From Streptomyces antarcticus (GTDB lineage Bacteria; Actinomycetota; Actinomycetes; Streptomycetales; Streptomycetaceae), in the NCBI RefSeq assembly GCF_026627255.1, contig NZ_JAPNLM010000007.1, positions 186,001-250,000 on the forward strand: a stretch of 64,000 nt of DNA. Direction: 5' to 3'. The notes beneath the pieces were generated by a model. The model saw only the letters and a program-made list of their open reading frames with translations, had not been told where the DNA came from and did not search any database. The first letter of the stretch is position 1; every line of letters begins with the position of its first letter. Both the position numbers and the translations under genes were made by a program. Positions 24,635 to 33,420 of the stretch are shown here, one piece after another.

Positions 24635-25828
24635 ATGGGCGCCGCCCCGCCGCACGCCACGGGCCCGGACGGGCACGCGGACGCCCTGTTCGGCCTGGAG
24701 GACATCGACACCGGGCGGGAGAGCCGCCGCCCGGCGGACGCCGGCCCGCTGTTCCGCGACTCCCCGGCCGCGCGCCGCCTGCTGTCCGTACGGGCCATTC
24801 ACGCCGAGCCCGCGGCCGCCGCATCGCCGCGCGGGCGGCAGGTCCTCGCCCGCTTCCCCGGGGCCGAGGTCGTCCCCGTGGACTCGCACTGGCGCATCCC
24901 GGACCTCCACGGCAACGAGGGGAACGTCGACCGCTGGGTCCGCATCAAGAGCGAGGTCCTGGTCCTGGGGGAGCGGAAGACGCTGACCACCCGCCCCAAC
25001 GGACGCTCCGCGGACTGGATCGCCCCCGGGCACGCCAACGGCTGTGCCATGGCCTGCGCCTACTGCTACGTCCCGCGCCGCAAGGGTTTCGCCAACCCGA
25101 TCACCGTGTTCACCAACATCGAGCGCATCACCGCCCACCTCTCCCGTCACGTCGCGCGCCTCGGCCCCAAGCCGGAGGCGAACCAGTGCGACCCGACCGC
25201 ATGGGTCTACGACATCGGGGAGAACAGCGACTGCTCGGTGGACGCCCTGATCAGCGAGAACGTCGGGGATCTGATCCGCGCCTTCGCCCGCTGGCCGACC
25301 GCCAAGGCCTCCTTCGCCACCAAGTTCGTCAACCCGGACCTGCTGCTCTGCGACCCGCGCGGCCGCACCCGCGTACGGTTCTCCGTCATGCCGCAGGAGG
25401 ACTCCAAGCTGCTGGACATCCGCACGAGCCCGGTGGCGAGCCGGATCGCCGCCGCCGGGGACTTCCTCGAAGCGGGGTACGAGGTCCACTTCAACCTCTC
25501 GCCCGTGGTCATCAGGCCCGGCTGGGAGCGGGACTGGGCCCTCCTGCTGACCCGCATGGACGACGTCCTGCCCCGCGCGGTGAAGGAGCAGGCGGCAGCG
25601 GAGGTGATCATGCTGACGCACAACGAGGACCTCCACGAGCTCAACCTCGGCTGGCACCCGCGCGCCGAGGACGCCCTGTGGCAGCCCGGTCTCCAGCAGC
25701 CCAAACGCTCCGAGAACGGCAGCGCGAACGTCCGCTACCGCGACGGCGTGAAGGCCGGGGCGGTCGAGACGGTGCGCACGCTCGTCGCCACCCACGCGCC
25801 GTGGCTGCGCATCCGCTACGCCTTCTGA
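24635..25828 (+). CDS. spore-photoproduct-lyase-family radical SAM protein
   Basis: A 397-aa protein with the radical SAM cluster motif C137-x3-C141-x2-C144 (GCAMACAYCYVPRRKG), as in SPL-family proteins rather than the usual CxxxCxxC with aromatic spacing alone. SHWRIPDLHGNEGN and YDIGENSDCSVDAL segments are typical of actinobacterial SPL homologues. Family members use SAM and a [4Fe-4S] cluster to reverse thymine photoproducts in spores; actinomycete homologues are untested. GGAG 8 bp before ATG 24635 fixes the start. Together with the upstream photolyase it forms a DNA-repair pair. Confidence 0.85.
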   Translation: MGAAPPHATGPDGHADALFGLEDIDTGRESRRPADAGPLFRDSPAARRLLSVRAIHAEPAAAASPRGRQVLARFPGAEVVPVDSHWRIPDLHGNEGNVDRWVRIKSEVLVLGERKTLTTRPNGRSADWIAPGHANGCAMACAYCYVPRRKGFANPITVFTNIERITAHLSRHVARLGPKPEANQCDPTAWVYDIGENSDCSVDALISENVGDLIRAFARWPTAKASFATKFVNPDLLLCDPRGRTRVRFSVMPQEDSKLLDIRTSPVASRIAAAGDFLEAGYEVHFNLSPVVIRPGWERDWALLLTRMDDVLPRAVKEQAAAEVIMLTHNEDLHELNLGWHPRAEDALWQPGLQQPKRSENGSANVRYRDGVKAGAVETVRTLVATHAPWLRIRYAF

Positions 25829-25906
25829 AGGCAACTCCCGCAAGCCCCGCCCCTGCCGGCCGGGCGCCGGGCGCCGCCCGCGCGCCCGTGCCGCTCACTG
25901 TGATGG

Positions 25907-27193
25907 TCAGGGGGCGAACAGCTTGTCCTGCTCCGCTCGGAGGGCGTCGATCAGCCGGTTCGGTGGCAGGGTCACGTCCGCGTAGGTGAGCACGGCGTCC
26001 CGCGGCACGGCGCGGCGCAGGACGCAGCCCTCGGCGACGCCCATCGGCAGCAGGTCCTGCGTACGGGCCGTCCCGTGGGCCTCGGCCACGCCGTAGGTGT
26101 CGTAGCCGCCGATGCCGTCCACCGTCGCTCCGGCCGACAGGTCGCGCTTGGCGGTGGCGACCACGTCGACCCGCGGTCCGGCGGTCGGCGTCAGGGCCGG
26201 ATCGGCGAAGTCGACGGCGCGCGCGATCGAGTGGGGCACCTCGAAGTGGCACAGGTGGTAGGGGGCGTAGAAGCTGTACAGCGGACCCTTGCCGAGCTTG
26301 TACAGCTCCAGGTAGTGCCGCTGCCTCGGGTCGTCGTGGGTGCCCAGCACGTACACGCCGGGACCGGGTTTCGCGCCGACCACGTAGTCCACGACGCCAC
26401 CGAGCTCGCGCAGACGGTCCGGGTCGTAGTGCGCGGTCAGCTCGTCCACGTGGCCGGTGTGCGTGCGCCCGTACATCCCGCGCCGGCCGACCGTGAAGCC
26501 GAAGGCGTTCGCGACGACGGCCTGTTCGAAGGAGACCTTCGTCCCGTCGGCGAAGCTGGTGACCATGTGTACGTTCTGGCCCCAGCGTTCGGCGAAGTGC
26601 CGCTGCGTCGTCGGCGTACGGTACTCGTCCTGGAGGCCCTTGACGTTGCCCGCCACCAGGGGTGTCACTCCGAGGCCCCGGACGAAGCGCAGCAGGTTGC
26701 CCTGGACCGCGGGCTGGTCGCCGTCGGCGGCGGTCAGCACGACCCCGGCCTCGCGCGCCCGGTGGGCGAGCAACGGGCCTACCGTACCGTCGAGTTCGGC
26801 GTTCATGGTCACCACGGGCAGCCCGCGCCCGATGGCCGCCGTGGTGACCCGCGCGCCGAACTCCACCGCGCCCGTGGCATCGACCAGGCAGTCGATGCCC
26901 TCGGCGGCGAGCAGGGCGAACGCGTCCTCGGTCACCACCGTGCGCCCGGCGGAGACCTCCGCCTCGATGCGCCCCGTCGTCTCCGCGCGTACGGGCCGGA
27001 TACCGGCCTCGGCGCAGGCGCGTTCGGCGCTGGCGAGGGTCCGGTTGGCGACCGCGGCCAAGCGCATCCCGGGTACCGAGCGGACGATGTGGCGGGCGAG
27101 CCCGCGCCCCATGAAACCGGCGCCGACCAAGGCGACGCGGATCGGACGGTCCTGTTCCTCGCGCCGGCGCAACGCGGTGTCGACGATGATCAT
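25907..27193 (-). CDS. strU: StrU-like NAD(P)-binding oxidoreductase with SAF domain
   Basis: A 428-aa cytoplasmic enzyme. A Rossmann fold (VALVGAGFMGRGLARHIV, residues 20-37) is followed by a homoserine-dehydrogenase-like catalytic region and a C-terminal SAF domain (about 355-428). In streptomycin clusters StrU is assigned to the sugar-oxidoreduction steps leading to CDP-N-methyl-L-glucosamine; the exact reaction is unproven. Its ATG overlaps the strX stop (ATGA), so the two are cotranslated. Convergent with the SPL-like gene, it marks the left edge of the cluster. Confidence 0.85.
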   Translation of the reverse strand: MIIVDTALRRREEQDRPIRVALVGAGFMGRGLARHIVRSVPGMRLAAVANRTLASAERACAEAGIRPVRAETTGRIEAEVSAGRTVVTEDAFALLAAEGIDCLVDATGAVEFGARVTTAAIGRGLPVVTMNAELDGTVGPLLAHRAREAGVVLTAADGDQPAVQGNLLRFVRGLGVTPLVAGNVKGLQDEYRTPTTQRHFAERWGQNVHMVTSFADGTKVSFEQAVVANAFGFTVGRRGMYGRTHTGHVDELTAHYDPDRLRELGGVVDYVVGAKPGPGVYVLGTHDDPRQRHYLELYKLGKGPLYSFYAPYHLCHFEVPHSIARAVDFADPALTPTAGPRVDVVATAKRDLSAGATVDGIGGYDTYGVAEAHGTARTQDLLPMGVAEGCVLRRAVPRDAVLTYADVTLPPNRLIDALRAEQDKLFAP

Positions 27194-27765
27194 CGCGAGC
27201 TCAGCGGGGCGCCGTCGGCGTGCGGCAGCCGCGCCGTGCCGGTCAGCAGCGGCCAGCTCGCGTCCTTGGCCGAGACCAGTTCCACCGCTGCCGGCCACTG
27301 CACCCCGAGCACCGGATCGTCCCAGCGCAGTCCGCGTTCGGCGCGCGCGGTGTAGGCGGCGGACACCTGGTAGAAGGTCTCGGCGTCGTCGGTCAGCGTC
27401 AGGTAGGCGTGCCCGAAGTTCCGGGGTACGTGCATGGCCAGCCGGTTCTCCGCGGTGAGAGCCGCTCCGAAGTGAGCGAGGTAGGTGGGGGAGTCGGGCC
27501 GCAGGTCGACGATGACGTCGTAGACGGCCCCGCGGGTGCAGCGGATGGTCTTGGCCTCCGCGTTCGGCGCCAGCTGGTAGTGGAATCCCCGCAGGGTGCC
27601 CTTGCGGTGGTTGAAGGACAGATTGCACTGCTCGACCACCGGTTCGAGCCCGGCCGCCTCGAATTCCCCGCGGCAGAACGAGCGGGCGAAGAAACCCCGC
27701 TCGTCCTCGGCAGCCTCCAGCTCGATGAGCGCGGCACCTTCCAGCGGGGTTTCGTGAACCAGCAT
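27190..27765 (-). CDS. strX: StrX-like NDP-sugar 3,5-epimerase (RmlC family)
   Basis: A 191-aa RmlC cupin. It has RGFHYQ with the catalytic His, KTIRCTRGAVYDVIVDLR and NFGHAYLTLTDDAE, followed by the C-terminal RGLRWDDPVLGVQWP. The gene could be named strM from sequence alone, but its 4-bp overlap with strU and distance from strD support strX, the epimerase proposed for the L-glucosamine branch. A strM function (dTDP-4-keto-rhamnose step for dihydrostreptose) cannot be excluded and would need strE and strL, which are absent here. Confidence 0.8.
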   Translation of the reverse strand: MLVHETPLEGAALIELEAAEDERGFFARSFCRGEFEAAGLEPVVEQCNLSFNHRKGTLRGFHYQLAPNAEAKTIRCTRGAVYDVIVDLRPDSPTYLAHFGAALTAENRLAMHVPRNFGHAYLTLTDDAETFYQVSAAYTARAERGLRWDDPVLGVQWPAAVELVSAKDASWPLLTGTARLPHADGAPLSSR

Positions 27766-27947
27766 GGCGATTCCCTGAGGTGAGTCGTGTCGGCACGGGA
27801 AAGCGAGGCTACGACCGCGGGTCGAATTCGGGCAACAACCCGTTCGACCTGCCGCGCTACTTCCACGCCTTCTTCCGCGCTGCCTTCCGTGTGACCTTCC
27901 GGGTGTCCTGCCGCGCGACGGGTCCGCCGGCTGTTTGCCGGACGGCC

Positions 27948-27976
27948 TTTCGACTGCTTATCGTCCGCACTTGAAC
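27948..27976 (+). promoter_or_regulatory. StrR-type binding site upstream of strV
   Basis: TTTCGACTG-N11-CACTTGAAC matches the StrR consensus GTTCGACTG-N11-CAGTCGAAC at 15 of 18 positions with the exact spacer. It ends 25 bp before the -35 element of the strV promoter, a sensible activator position. Confidence 0.7.
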
Positions 27977-28001
27977 ACGGTGAGCCTGTTCATAGCGGGA
28001 G

Positions 28002-28032
28002 TTGACGCCGAACCGGACCCGCTCGCTATCCT
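28002..28032 (+). promoter_or_regulatory. strV promoter, leaderless start
   Basis: TTGACG (28002-28007), 19-bp spacer, TATCCT (28027-28032), and the strV ATG just 6 bp after the -10. No ribosome binding site fits between them, so transcription probably begins at the ATG. Confidence 0.65.
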
Positions 28033-28038
28033 CGCGCA

Positions 28039-30021
28039 ATGCGTCCGCTGCCCGTCGCAGAGCCAGGAAATCCGGATATCCGGTCCGCCACCCGCTATTT
28101 GCTGTGGCTCGCGGGCCGTACCGCCCGCCCGCTGACCGCCGCCTCCTTCTGCGGGCTGCTCTGGCTCGGATCCCAGGCGCTGATGCCGGTCGTCATCCGC
28201 GAGGCCATCGACGAGGGCCTCGTGCCCGGCGACATGGACGCGGTGCTGTACTGGTCGGCCGTGCTCCTCGGCCTCGGTGTGGTGCAGGCCCTCTCGGGGA
28301 CCGTGCGCAGGCGGCTCAACCTGTACAACGCGCTGTCGGCCGGCTTCCGCACCGTCCAGCTCGTCGTCGGGCACGCCAACCGGCTCGGCGCATCCCTCGA
28401 ACGACGGGTGGACGGCGGTGAGATGGTCAGCATCGGCACCTCGGACATGAACTCGATCGGCAACGCCTTCGACATCGTCGGGCGGACGGTCGGCGCGGTG
28501 TTCGCGGTGGCCCTTGTGGCCGTGGTGCTGCTCGACCAGTCCGCCTCGCTGGCCCTGATGCTGCTCGTGGCCCTGCCCGCCATCATCCTCCTGATGGGCT
28601 ACACCCTGCGCCCGCTGCATCGCCGCCAGGGCGCCTACCGCGAACTCCAGGGCGAGCTGACGTCGCGGCTCACCGACGTGGTCGCCGGGCTGCGCGTCCT
28701 GCGGGGCGTAGGCGGCGAGACCTCTTTCGCGCGGTCCTACCGCGAGCGGTCCCAGCGGGTACGGGACGCCGGATCGCGGGTCGCAGGGGCGGAGGCCCTG
28801 ATCCGGGCCGCCCAGGTGCTGCTGCCCGGGCTGCTGGTCGCCACCGTCACCTGGATCGGCGCGCGGGCGGCCCTCTCGGGCTCGGTCACCCCCGGCGAGC
28901 TGGTGGCCTTTTACGCCTACGCCGCGTTCCTCGTGGAACCGCTGGGCATCTTCACCGAGACCGCCGACCGGTTCGCCCGCGCCCACGTGGCCGCGCGGCG
29001 CGTGGTGGCCGTACTGGCCCTACGGCCGGAGACGCGGCCGGAGACGCGGCCGGCACCGGCACCGGTGCCGGTGCCTGAGGGTTCCGCGCGTCCGGCGTCG
29101 GTGGCCACGGTGGGCACAGGCCACGCGTCCGTGGCCCCCATGGCCCCCGTTGGCGCGCACCCCGCGCCCGTGCCGCCCGCGCCCGTGGCCCCACCCCCCG
29201 GGCCCCCGGCCGGCGCACGTCCCGGCGACGAGTCCGCCGGACCGGACCGGGCCCGCCGTGCGCCGGTCCTGGTGGACGAGCGCTCCGGCCTGACGGCGCC
29301 CGCCGGAGTGCTCCTCGCCGTGGTCGCACCCCCGGCGGAGGGCGTACGCCTCGCCGACCGCCTCGGCGGCTACACCGACGCCCCCGTCACCTACGACGGG
29401 CTGCCGCTCGCGGGGCTGCCGACGCGGGAGGTCCGGCGCCGGATCCTGGTCGTCGACAACCGCTCCCGGCTGTTCCGGGGGCCGCTGCGCGACGCGCTGG
29501 ACCCGCACCACCGCGCCGACGGGGCCGCCATCGCCGCCGCCCTGCGCGCGGCGGCGGCCGAGGACGTGGTCGAGGCGCTCCCGGACGGCCTGGACACCGA
29601 GATCACCGGCGACGGGCGCCGGTTCTCCGGCGGCCAGCGGCAGCGCCTCGTACTGGCCCGGGCCCTGCTCGCCGACCCGGACGTGCTGGTCGTGGTGGAC
29701 CCCACCTCGGCGGTGGACGCGCACACCGAGGACCGGATAGGGCGGCGCCTTCGGGCCGCGCGCGCCGGGCGGACCACCGTGCTGATCAGCTCCAGCCCGC
29801 TGCTGCTCGACCGGGCGGACCAGGTGGCCTTCCTGCCGCGCGGCCGCTTGAGCGCGTCGGGCTCCCACCGCGAACTGCTGGCCGGCGACGAGGAGTACCG
29901 CCTGGTCATCGAGCGCGAGACCGGCGGGGGCGCACCCGCGGACCCGAGCCCCGACCCCTTCGCAGCCCCGCCTACGGGCCCACCGCCCGCCCCCCTGGCC
30001 TCCCCCCGGAGCACCGAATGA
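28039..30021 (+). CDS. strV: StrV-like ABC exporter half with degenerate ATPase site
   Basis: A 660-aa half-transporter: six membrane helices (about 25-320), then a Pro/Ala-rich linker of about 80 residues, then a nucleotide-binding domain. The ABC signature FSGGQRQRL is canonical, but the Walker A lysine loop is missing (LLAVVAPPAEGVRLADRLGG), the Walker B catalytic Glu is replaced by Pro (VVVDPTSAVD), and the H-loop His is absent (ISSSP). It must work with StrW, whose signature is degenerate while its Walker motifs are intact. Expected to export streptomycin-type phosphates. ATGA overlap with strW. Confidence 0.88.
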   Translation: MRPLPVAEPGNPDIRSATRYLLWLAGRTARPLTAASFCGLLWLGSQALMPVVIREAIDEGLVPGDMDAVLYWSAVLLGLGVVQALSGTVRRRLNLYNALSAGFRTVQLVVGHANRLGASLERRVDGGEMVSIGTSDMNSIGNAFDIVGRTVGAVFAVALVAVVLLDQSASLALMLLVALPAIILLMGYTLRPLHRRQGAYRELQGELTSRLTDVVAGLRVLRGVGGETSFARSYRERSQRVRDAGSRVAGAEALIRAAQVLLPGLLVATVTWIGARAALSGSVTPGELVAFYAYAAFLVEPLGIFTETADRFARAHVAARRVVAVLALRPETRPETRPAPAPVPVPEGSARPASVATVGTGHASVAPMAPVGAHPAPVPPAPVAPPPGPPAGARPGDESAGPDRARRAPVLVDERSGLTAPAGVLLAVVAPPAEGVRLADRLGGYTDAPVTYDGLPLAGLPTREVRRRILVVDNRSRLFRGPLRDALDPHHRADGAAIAAALRAAAAEDVVEALPDGLDTEITGDGRRFSGGQRQRLVLARALLADPDVLVVVDPTSAVDAHTEDRIGRRLRAARAGRTTVLISSSPLLLDRADQVAFLPRGRLSASGSHRELLAGDEEYRLVIERETGGGAPADPSPDPFAAPPTGPPPAPLASPRSTE

Positions 30022-31757
30022 GCAGGGCCCCGCTGCCCGTCGCCGGGACGGCGGAGGTACGCGCCCACGCCCGCGCGCTGGCCCGCCGCCACCGCGTGGA
30101 CCTCGCCTGGATGCTCGCGCTGCACGGCCTGGCCGCGATCTGCGGACTGCTCGGGCCATGGCTCATCGGCCGGCTCATCGACGAGGTGGTCCGCGGCACC
30201 ACCGCCGACGCGGTCGGCCGCCTCGGCCTCGCCCTGCTGCTGTCGCTCGTCGCGCAGGCCGTGCTGACGTACTGGGCGGTCCAGCGCTCCTGCCGGTTCG
30301 GGGAGAAGGTCACCGCCGAGGTCCGGGAGGACTTCGTCGACCGCGTCGTCGTCCTGCCGCTGTCCACGGTGGAGGACGCCGAGCCCGGCGACCTCATCAC
30401 CAGGGCCTCGCGCGACACCGACGCCCTGACCAACACGGTGCGCTACGCCGTTCCCGAAACCCTGATCGCGGTGATGACCTGCCTGTTCACCTTCGGCGCG
30501 CTGATCCTCGTCGATCCGCTCACCGCGCTGCCGAGCCTGGTCGTCATCCCGCTGCTGTGGACCGGCACCCGCTGGTACCTGCGCCGCTCGGGCGACAGCT
30601 ACCGCAGGCGCGGCGCCAGTTACGTCGCACTCGGCGACGACCTCGCCGAGACGGTGCCGGGCGCGCGCACAGCCGAGGCGCTGGGCCTGCAGTCGGCGCG
30701 GCGACGGGTGCTGGACGGCGCCCTCGGCGAGGCGTACGAGGCCGAGCGGCACACGATGTGGCTGCGCAGCTCCTGGTACCTGCTGGTGGAGTTCAGCTAC
30801 GTCGTGCCCGTGGTCGCCACGCTGGCCGTCGGCGGCCTGCTGCACACGGGCGGCCTGGCCACCCTCGGCGAGGTGGTCACGGCCACCCTGTACGTCCGGC
30901 AGCTGATCTTCCCGCTGGACGACGTGCTGAGCTGGATGGACGAGCTCCAGATCGGCTCCGCCTCCCTCGCGCGGGTCCTGGGCGTGAGCAAGCTGCCCGC
31001 CGACCGGCGGCCCACCGGCGCGCGGCCCGGCGGCAAGGAACTCGTCGCGCGCTCCCTCTCGTACTCCTACCTGCCCGGGCGGGACATCCTGCGCGGAGTC
31101 GACCTCCGCCTCGCCCCGGGCGAACGCCTCGCCATCGTGGGCCCGTCCGGCTCGGGGAAGTCCACGCTGGGCAAGCTGCTCGCCGGCATCTACGAGCCGG
31201 GGAGCGGAGCGGTGGAACTGGGCGGGGTGCCCCTGCTGGACCTGAGCACCGAGGAGCTGCGCGGCAGGATCGCCCTGGTGACCCAGGAGCACCACATCTT
31301 CCAGGGCACCCTGCGGGAGAACCTGACGCTCGCCCGTCCGGCCCCCGAGGAGGAGATCGGACGCGCGCTGAAGACCGTCGGCGCCGAGCAGTGGGCGGCG
31401 GACCTGCCGCGAGGTCTGGACACCCGCGTGGGCTCCGCCGGGTACGAACTCACCGCCGCGCAGGCCCAGCAGGTGGCGTTGGCCCGGCTGGTGCTGACCG
31501 ACCCGCACACCCTCGTGCTCGACGAGGCCACGGCGCTGCTCGATCCGGCGACGGCCCGGCACGCCGAACGGGCGCTTGCGGCGCTGCTGAGCGACCGCAG
31601 CGTCATCGCCATCGCGCACCGGCTGCACACGGCCCAGGACGCCGACCGCATCGCGGTGGTCGAGGACGGCCGGGTCAGCGAACTCGGCAGCCACCACGAG
31701 CTGCTGGCGGCCGACGGCGCCTACGCCGCCTTGTGGCGTGCCTGGCACGGCAATTGA
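30018..31757 (+). CDS. strW: StrW-like ABC exporter half
   Basis: A 579-aa half-transporter with six membrane helices (about 30-310) and an ATPase domain. Walker A is intact (GPSGSGKSTLGKLL), Walker B has the catalytic Glu (TLVLDEATALLD) and the H-loop His is present (IAIAHRLHTA). The signature is degenerate (ELTAAQAQQ in place of LSGGQ). It thus supplies the ATP-binding face of the one competent site, completed by the signature of StrV. Its ATG overlaps the strV stop by 4 bp, ensuring equal synthesis of the heterodimer. Confidence 0.9.
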   Translation: MSRAPLPVAGTAEVRAHARALARRHRVDLAWMLALHGLAAICGLLGPWLIGRLIDEVVRGTTADAVGRLGLALLLSLVAQAVLTYWAVQRSCRFGEKVTAEVREDFVDRVVVLPLSTVEDAEPGDLITRASRDTDALTNTVRYAVPETLIAVMTCLFTFGALILVDPLTALPSLVVIPLLWTGTRWYLRRSGDSYRRRGASYVALGDDLAETVPGARTAEALGLQSARRRVLDGALGEAYEAERHTMWLRSSWYLLVEFSYVVPVVATLAVGGLLHTGGLATLGEVVTATLYVRQLIFPLDDVLSWMDELQIGSASLARVLGVSKLPADRRPTGARPGGKELVARSLSYSYLPGRDILRGVDLRLAPGERLAIVGPSGSGKSTLGKLLAGIYEPGSGAVELGGVPLLDLSTEELRGRIALVTQEHHIFQGTLRENLTLARPAPEEEIGRALKTVGAEQWAADLPRGLDTRVGSAGYELTAAQAQQVALARLVLTDPHTLVLDEATALLDPATARHAERALAALLSDRSVIAIAHRLHTAQDADRIAVVEDGRVSELGSHHELLAADGAYAALWRAWHGN

Positions 31758-31762
31758 GATCG

Positions 31763-31792
31763 TTGCCGGAAACGAGGTCTCGGTCCTAGCCT
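31763..31792 (+). promoter_or_regulatory. stsG promoter, likely leaderless
   Basis: TTGCCG (31763-31768), 18-bp spacer, TAGCCT (31787-31792), and the stsG ATG 7 bp after the -10. GGAG at 31794 is only 2 bp from the ATG, too close to serve well. Confidence 0.5.
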
Positions 31793-31799
31793 TGGAGAT

Positions 31800-32561
31800 A
31801 TGAATCCAAGGCAGCCACATGTGGATTGGGACAGCCTTTTCGGCGTCGACTACGACCATTTCGACCTTCCGGACCTCACCCCGGAACTGAGCGCCAAAGA
31901 AGCATCGGACATGATCCGGCTCGGCGGTTTCGAGCCCGGCACCACCCTTCTCGACGCGCCCTGCGGACACGGTCGGCACGCGAATGTGCTGGCCTCCAGG
32001 GGATATACGGTGACCGGCATCGACCGTGACGAGCGATTCCTCTCCATGGCGGCCGAAGAGGCCCGGCAGATGGGCGTGGACGTCGAATACCAGCACGTCG
32101 ACCTGCGCGAAATGTCCTTCGACGCCGAATTCGACGGAGTGGTGTCCTGGTACAGTTCCTTCGGCTACTTCGACGACGAAACCGACCGGGACATCCTCCG
32201 CCGCTACCGTCGCGCGCTGCGCCCCGGCGGCCGGTTCCTGCTCGACATGCACTCTCCGTACCGGCACATCCCGAGCGTGCTCGCCAACCACGAGATGCAC
32301 GTCGACGTCCTGCGCCGCGGTGCGGACATGGCCATCGACATCCAAGAGCTCGACGCGGTGGCCAGCCGCTACTACGCGGAGAAGATCACCATCCGGGACG
32401 AGAAGGTGGAGCGGGCCCACTACAGCGTCCGCATGTTCAACGCGCCGGAGATCCTCGACTGGTTCCGTACCGCAGGGTTCTCCGCGGCGCGCGTGATGGA
32501 CGAGCGCGGCGGCACGTTCACGGTCGGCAGCCGGCGCCTCATCGTGCTCGGCACCGCCTGA
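31800..32561 (+). CDS. stsG: StsG-like SAM-dependent methyltransferase
   Basis: A 253-aa class I methyltransferase. Motif I is TTLLDAPCGHGRHANVLA (residues 47-64), the acidic motif II VTGIDRDERFL, and post-motif ALRPGGRFLLDMHS. StsG is proposed to N-methylate the amino-L-glucose moiety of streptomycin, giving N-methyl-L-glucosamine; the length matches what I recall for StsG (253 aa). It is preceded by its own promoter-like pair and followed by an 8-bp tandem repeat. Confidence 0.85.
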   Translation: MNPRQPHVDWDSLFGVDYDHFDLPDLTPELSAKEASDMIRLGGFEPGTTLLDAPCGHGRHANVLASRGYTVTGIDRDERFLSMAAEEARQMGVDVEYQHVDLREMSFDAEFDGVVSWYSSFGYFDDETDRDILRRYRRALRPGGRFLLDMHSPYRHIPSVLANHEMHVDVLRRGADMAIDIQELDAVASRYYAEKITIRDEKVERAHYSVRMFNAPEILDWFRTAGFSAARVMDERGGTFTVGSRRLIVLGTA

Positions 32562-32563
32562 GG

Positions 32564-32611
32564 CCCGTCCGCCCGTCCGCCCGTCCGCCCGTCCGCCCGT
32601 CCGCCCGTTCG
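32564..32611. repeat. 8-bp tandem repeat, unit CCCGTCCG
   Basis: Five perfect copies and a sixth ending TTCG, starting 2 bp after the stsG stop. It may act in transcription termination or simply reflect slippage. Confidence 0.9.
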
Positions 32612-32727
32612 TCAGGGGCGCCGCGGGCGCGCCGCCCGGGCCTCCCTCCTAGACACCCCGCACATCCGCACACCCGCAGGACACCCCACCCCCAAAAGGC
32701 AGCCAGTTCACCGTGAAGGAGCGTTCC

Positions 32728-33420
32728 GTGGTCGTCAGTTCCGCCCAGAGTTCCGCCCGGCTCATGGCCTCGATCGACAGGTTCCGCACCACCGGCATCG
32801 ACGTGGAGCACCTGCGCGCGCACTACGCGGCACACCGCTGCGCCCAGTTGCCGAAGGTCGCCGACGTCTCCGAGCTGCGCACCGCGGCCCGCTCCGCCTA
32901 CGAACTGCTGCGCGGGGAACCCGTACTGGACGCGCAGGAGCACACCGACGAGGCGGGCACGCTCGGCTACGGCTTCCGGCTGCTGCGCATCGACGCGAAG
33001 TCCGACTCGCCGGAGCACACCGAGCGGGTCACCTCCGTGTTCCGCGAGTTCGGGCTGCTGGGCTGGGCCGAGCGGATGGCCGCCGACCTCCTGCCCACCG
33101 TCAACCGGATCACCGGCCGCGAACTGCGCTACGAACGCGTCTTCCTGCTGGCCTACCGGGAGGGCGACTACATCGGCCCGCACGGCGCCGAGCAGGACAC
33201 CGACCTCAACCGCTTCAACCTCCAGTTCCCCCTGTGCTACGACTCGGTCGGCTCCATGCGCATCCTGCGCGAGGGCTACCTGGAGCCGATGTACGACCAC
33301 GACGGCGACGCCCGGCTGCTCGGCCCCCGCATGTGGCACGAGGTGCCGCCGCTGTTCCGGCTGCCGGGCGGCCCGGATCCGCTGCGCCTCGTCGTCTCGC
33401 TGCGCCTGATGGCCGCGTAG
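32728..33420 (+). CDS. stsF: StsF-like 2-oxoglutarate/Fe(II)-oxygenase-type protein
   Basis: A 230-aa protein of unknown role in streptomycin clusters. The C-terminal part has a jelly-roll pattern: YREGDYIGPHGAEQD (His152 and an acidic residue), then GPRMWHEVPPL (His204) and PLRLVVSLRL (Arg), consistent with the HxD..H..R facial triad of Fe(II)/2OG oxygenases, although the acidic ligand is displaced from HxD. GTG 32728 is chosen over GTG 32713 because AAGGAG (32716-32721) lies 6 bp upstream. Its stop overlaps the stsE start by one base. Confidence 0.7.
   Translation: MVVSSAQSSARLMASIDRFRTTGIDVEHLRAHYAAHRCAQLPKVADVSELRTAARSAYELLRGEPVLDAQEHTDEAGTLGYGFRLLRIDAKSDSPEHTERVTSVFREFGLLGWAERMAADLLPTVNRITGRELRYERVFLLAYREGDYIGPHGAEQDTDLNRFNLQFPLCYDSVGSMRILREGYLEPMYDHDGDARLLGPRMWHEVPPLFRLPGGPDPLRLVVSLRLMAA

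Noticed and set aside
22748..25843. Very long minus-strand open frame opposite the photolyase and SPL-like genes
   Set aside because: It is antisense to two well-supported genes; its translation is low-complexity and matches no family, a usual effect of high GC at third codon positions.
27190..27765. Naming this RmlC-family gene strM
   Set aside because: Its overlap with strU and position favour strX; sequence alone cannot exclude strM.
27817..27848. GGTCGAA and TTCGACC half-sites near strX as another StrR operator
   Set aside because: The half-sites face the wrong way and the spacer is not 11 bp.
29391..32420. 1000-codon minus-strand frame opposite strV/strW
   Set aside because: Antisense shadow of two ABC transporter genes.
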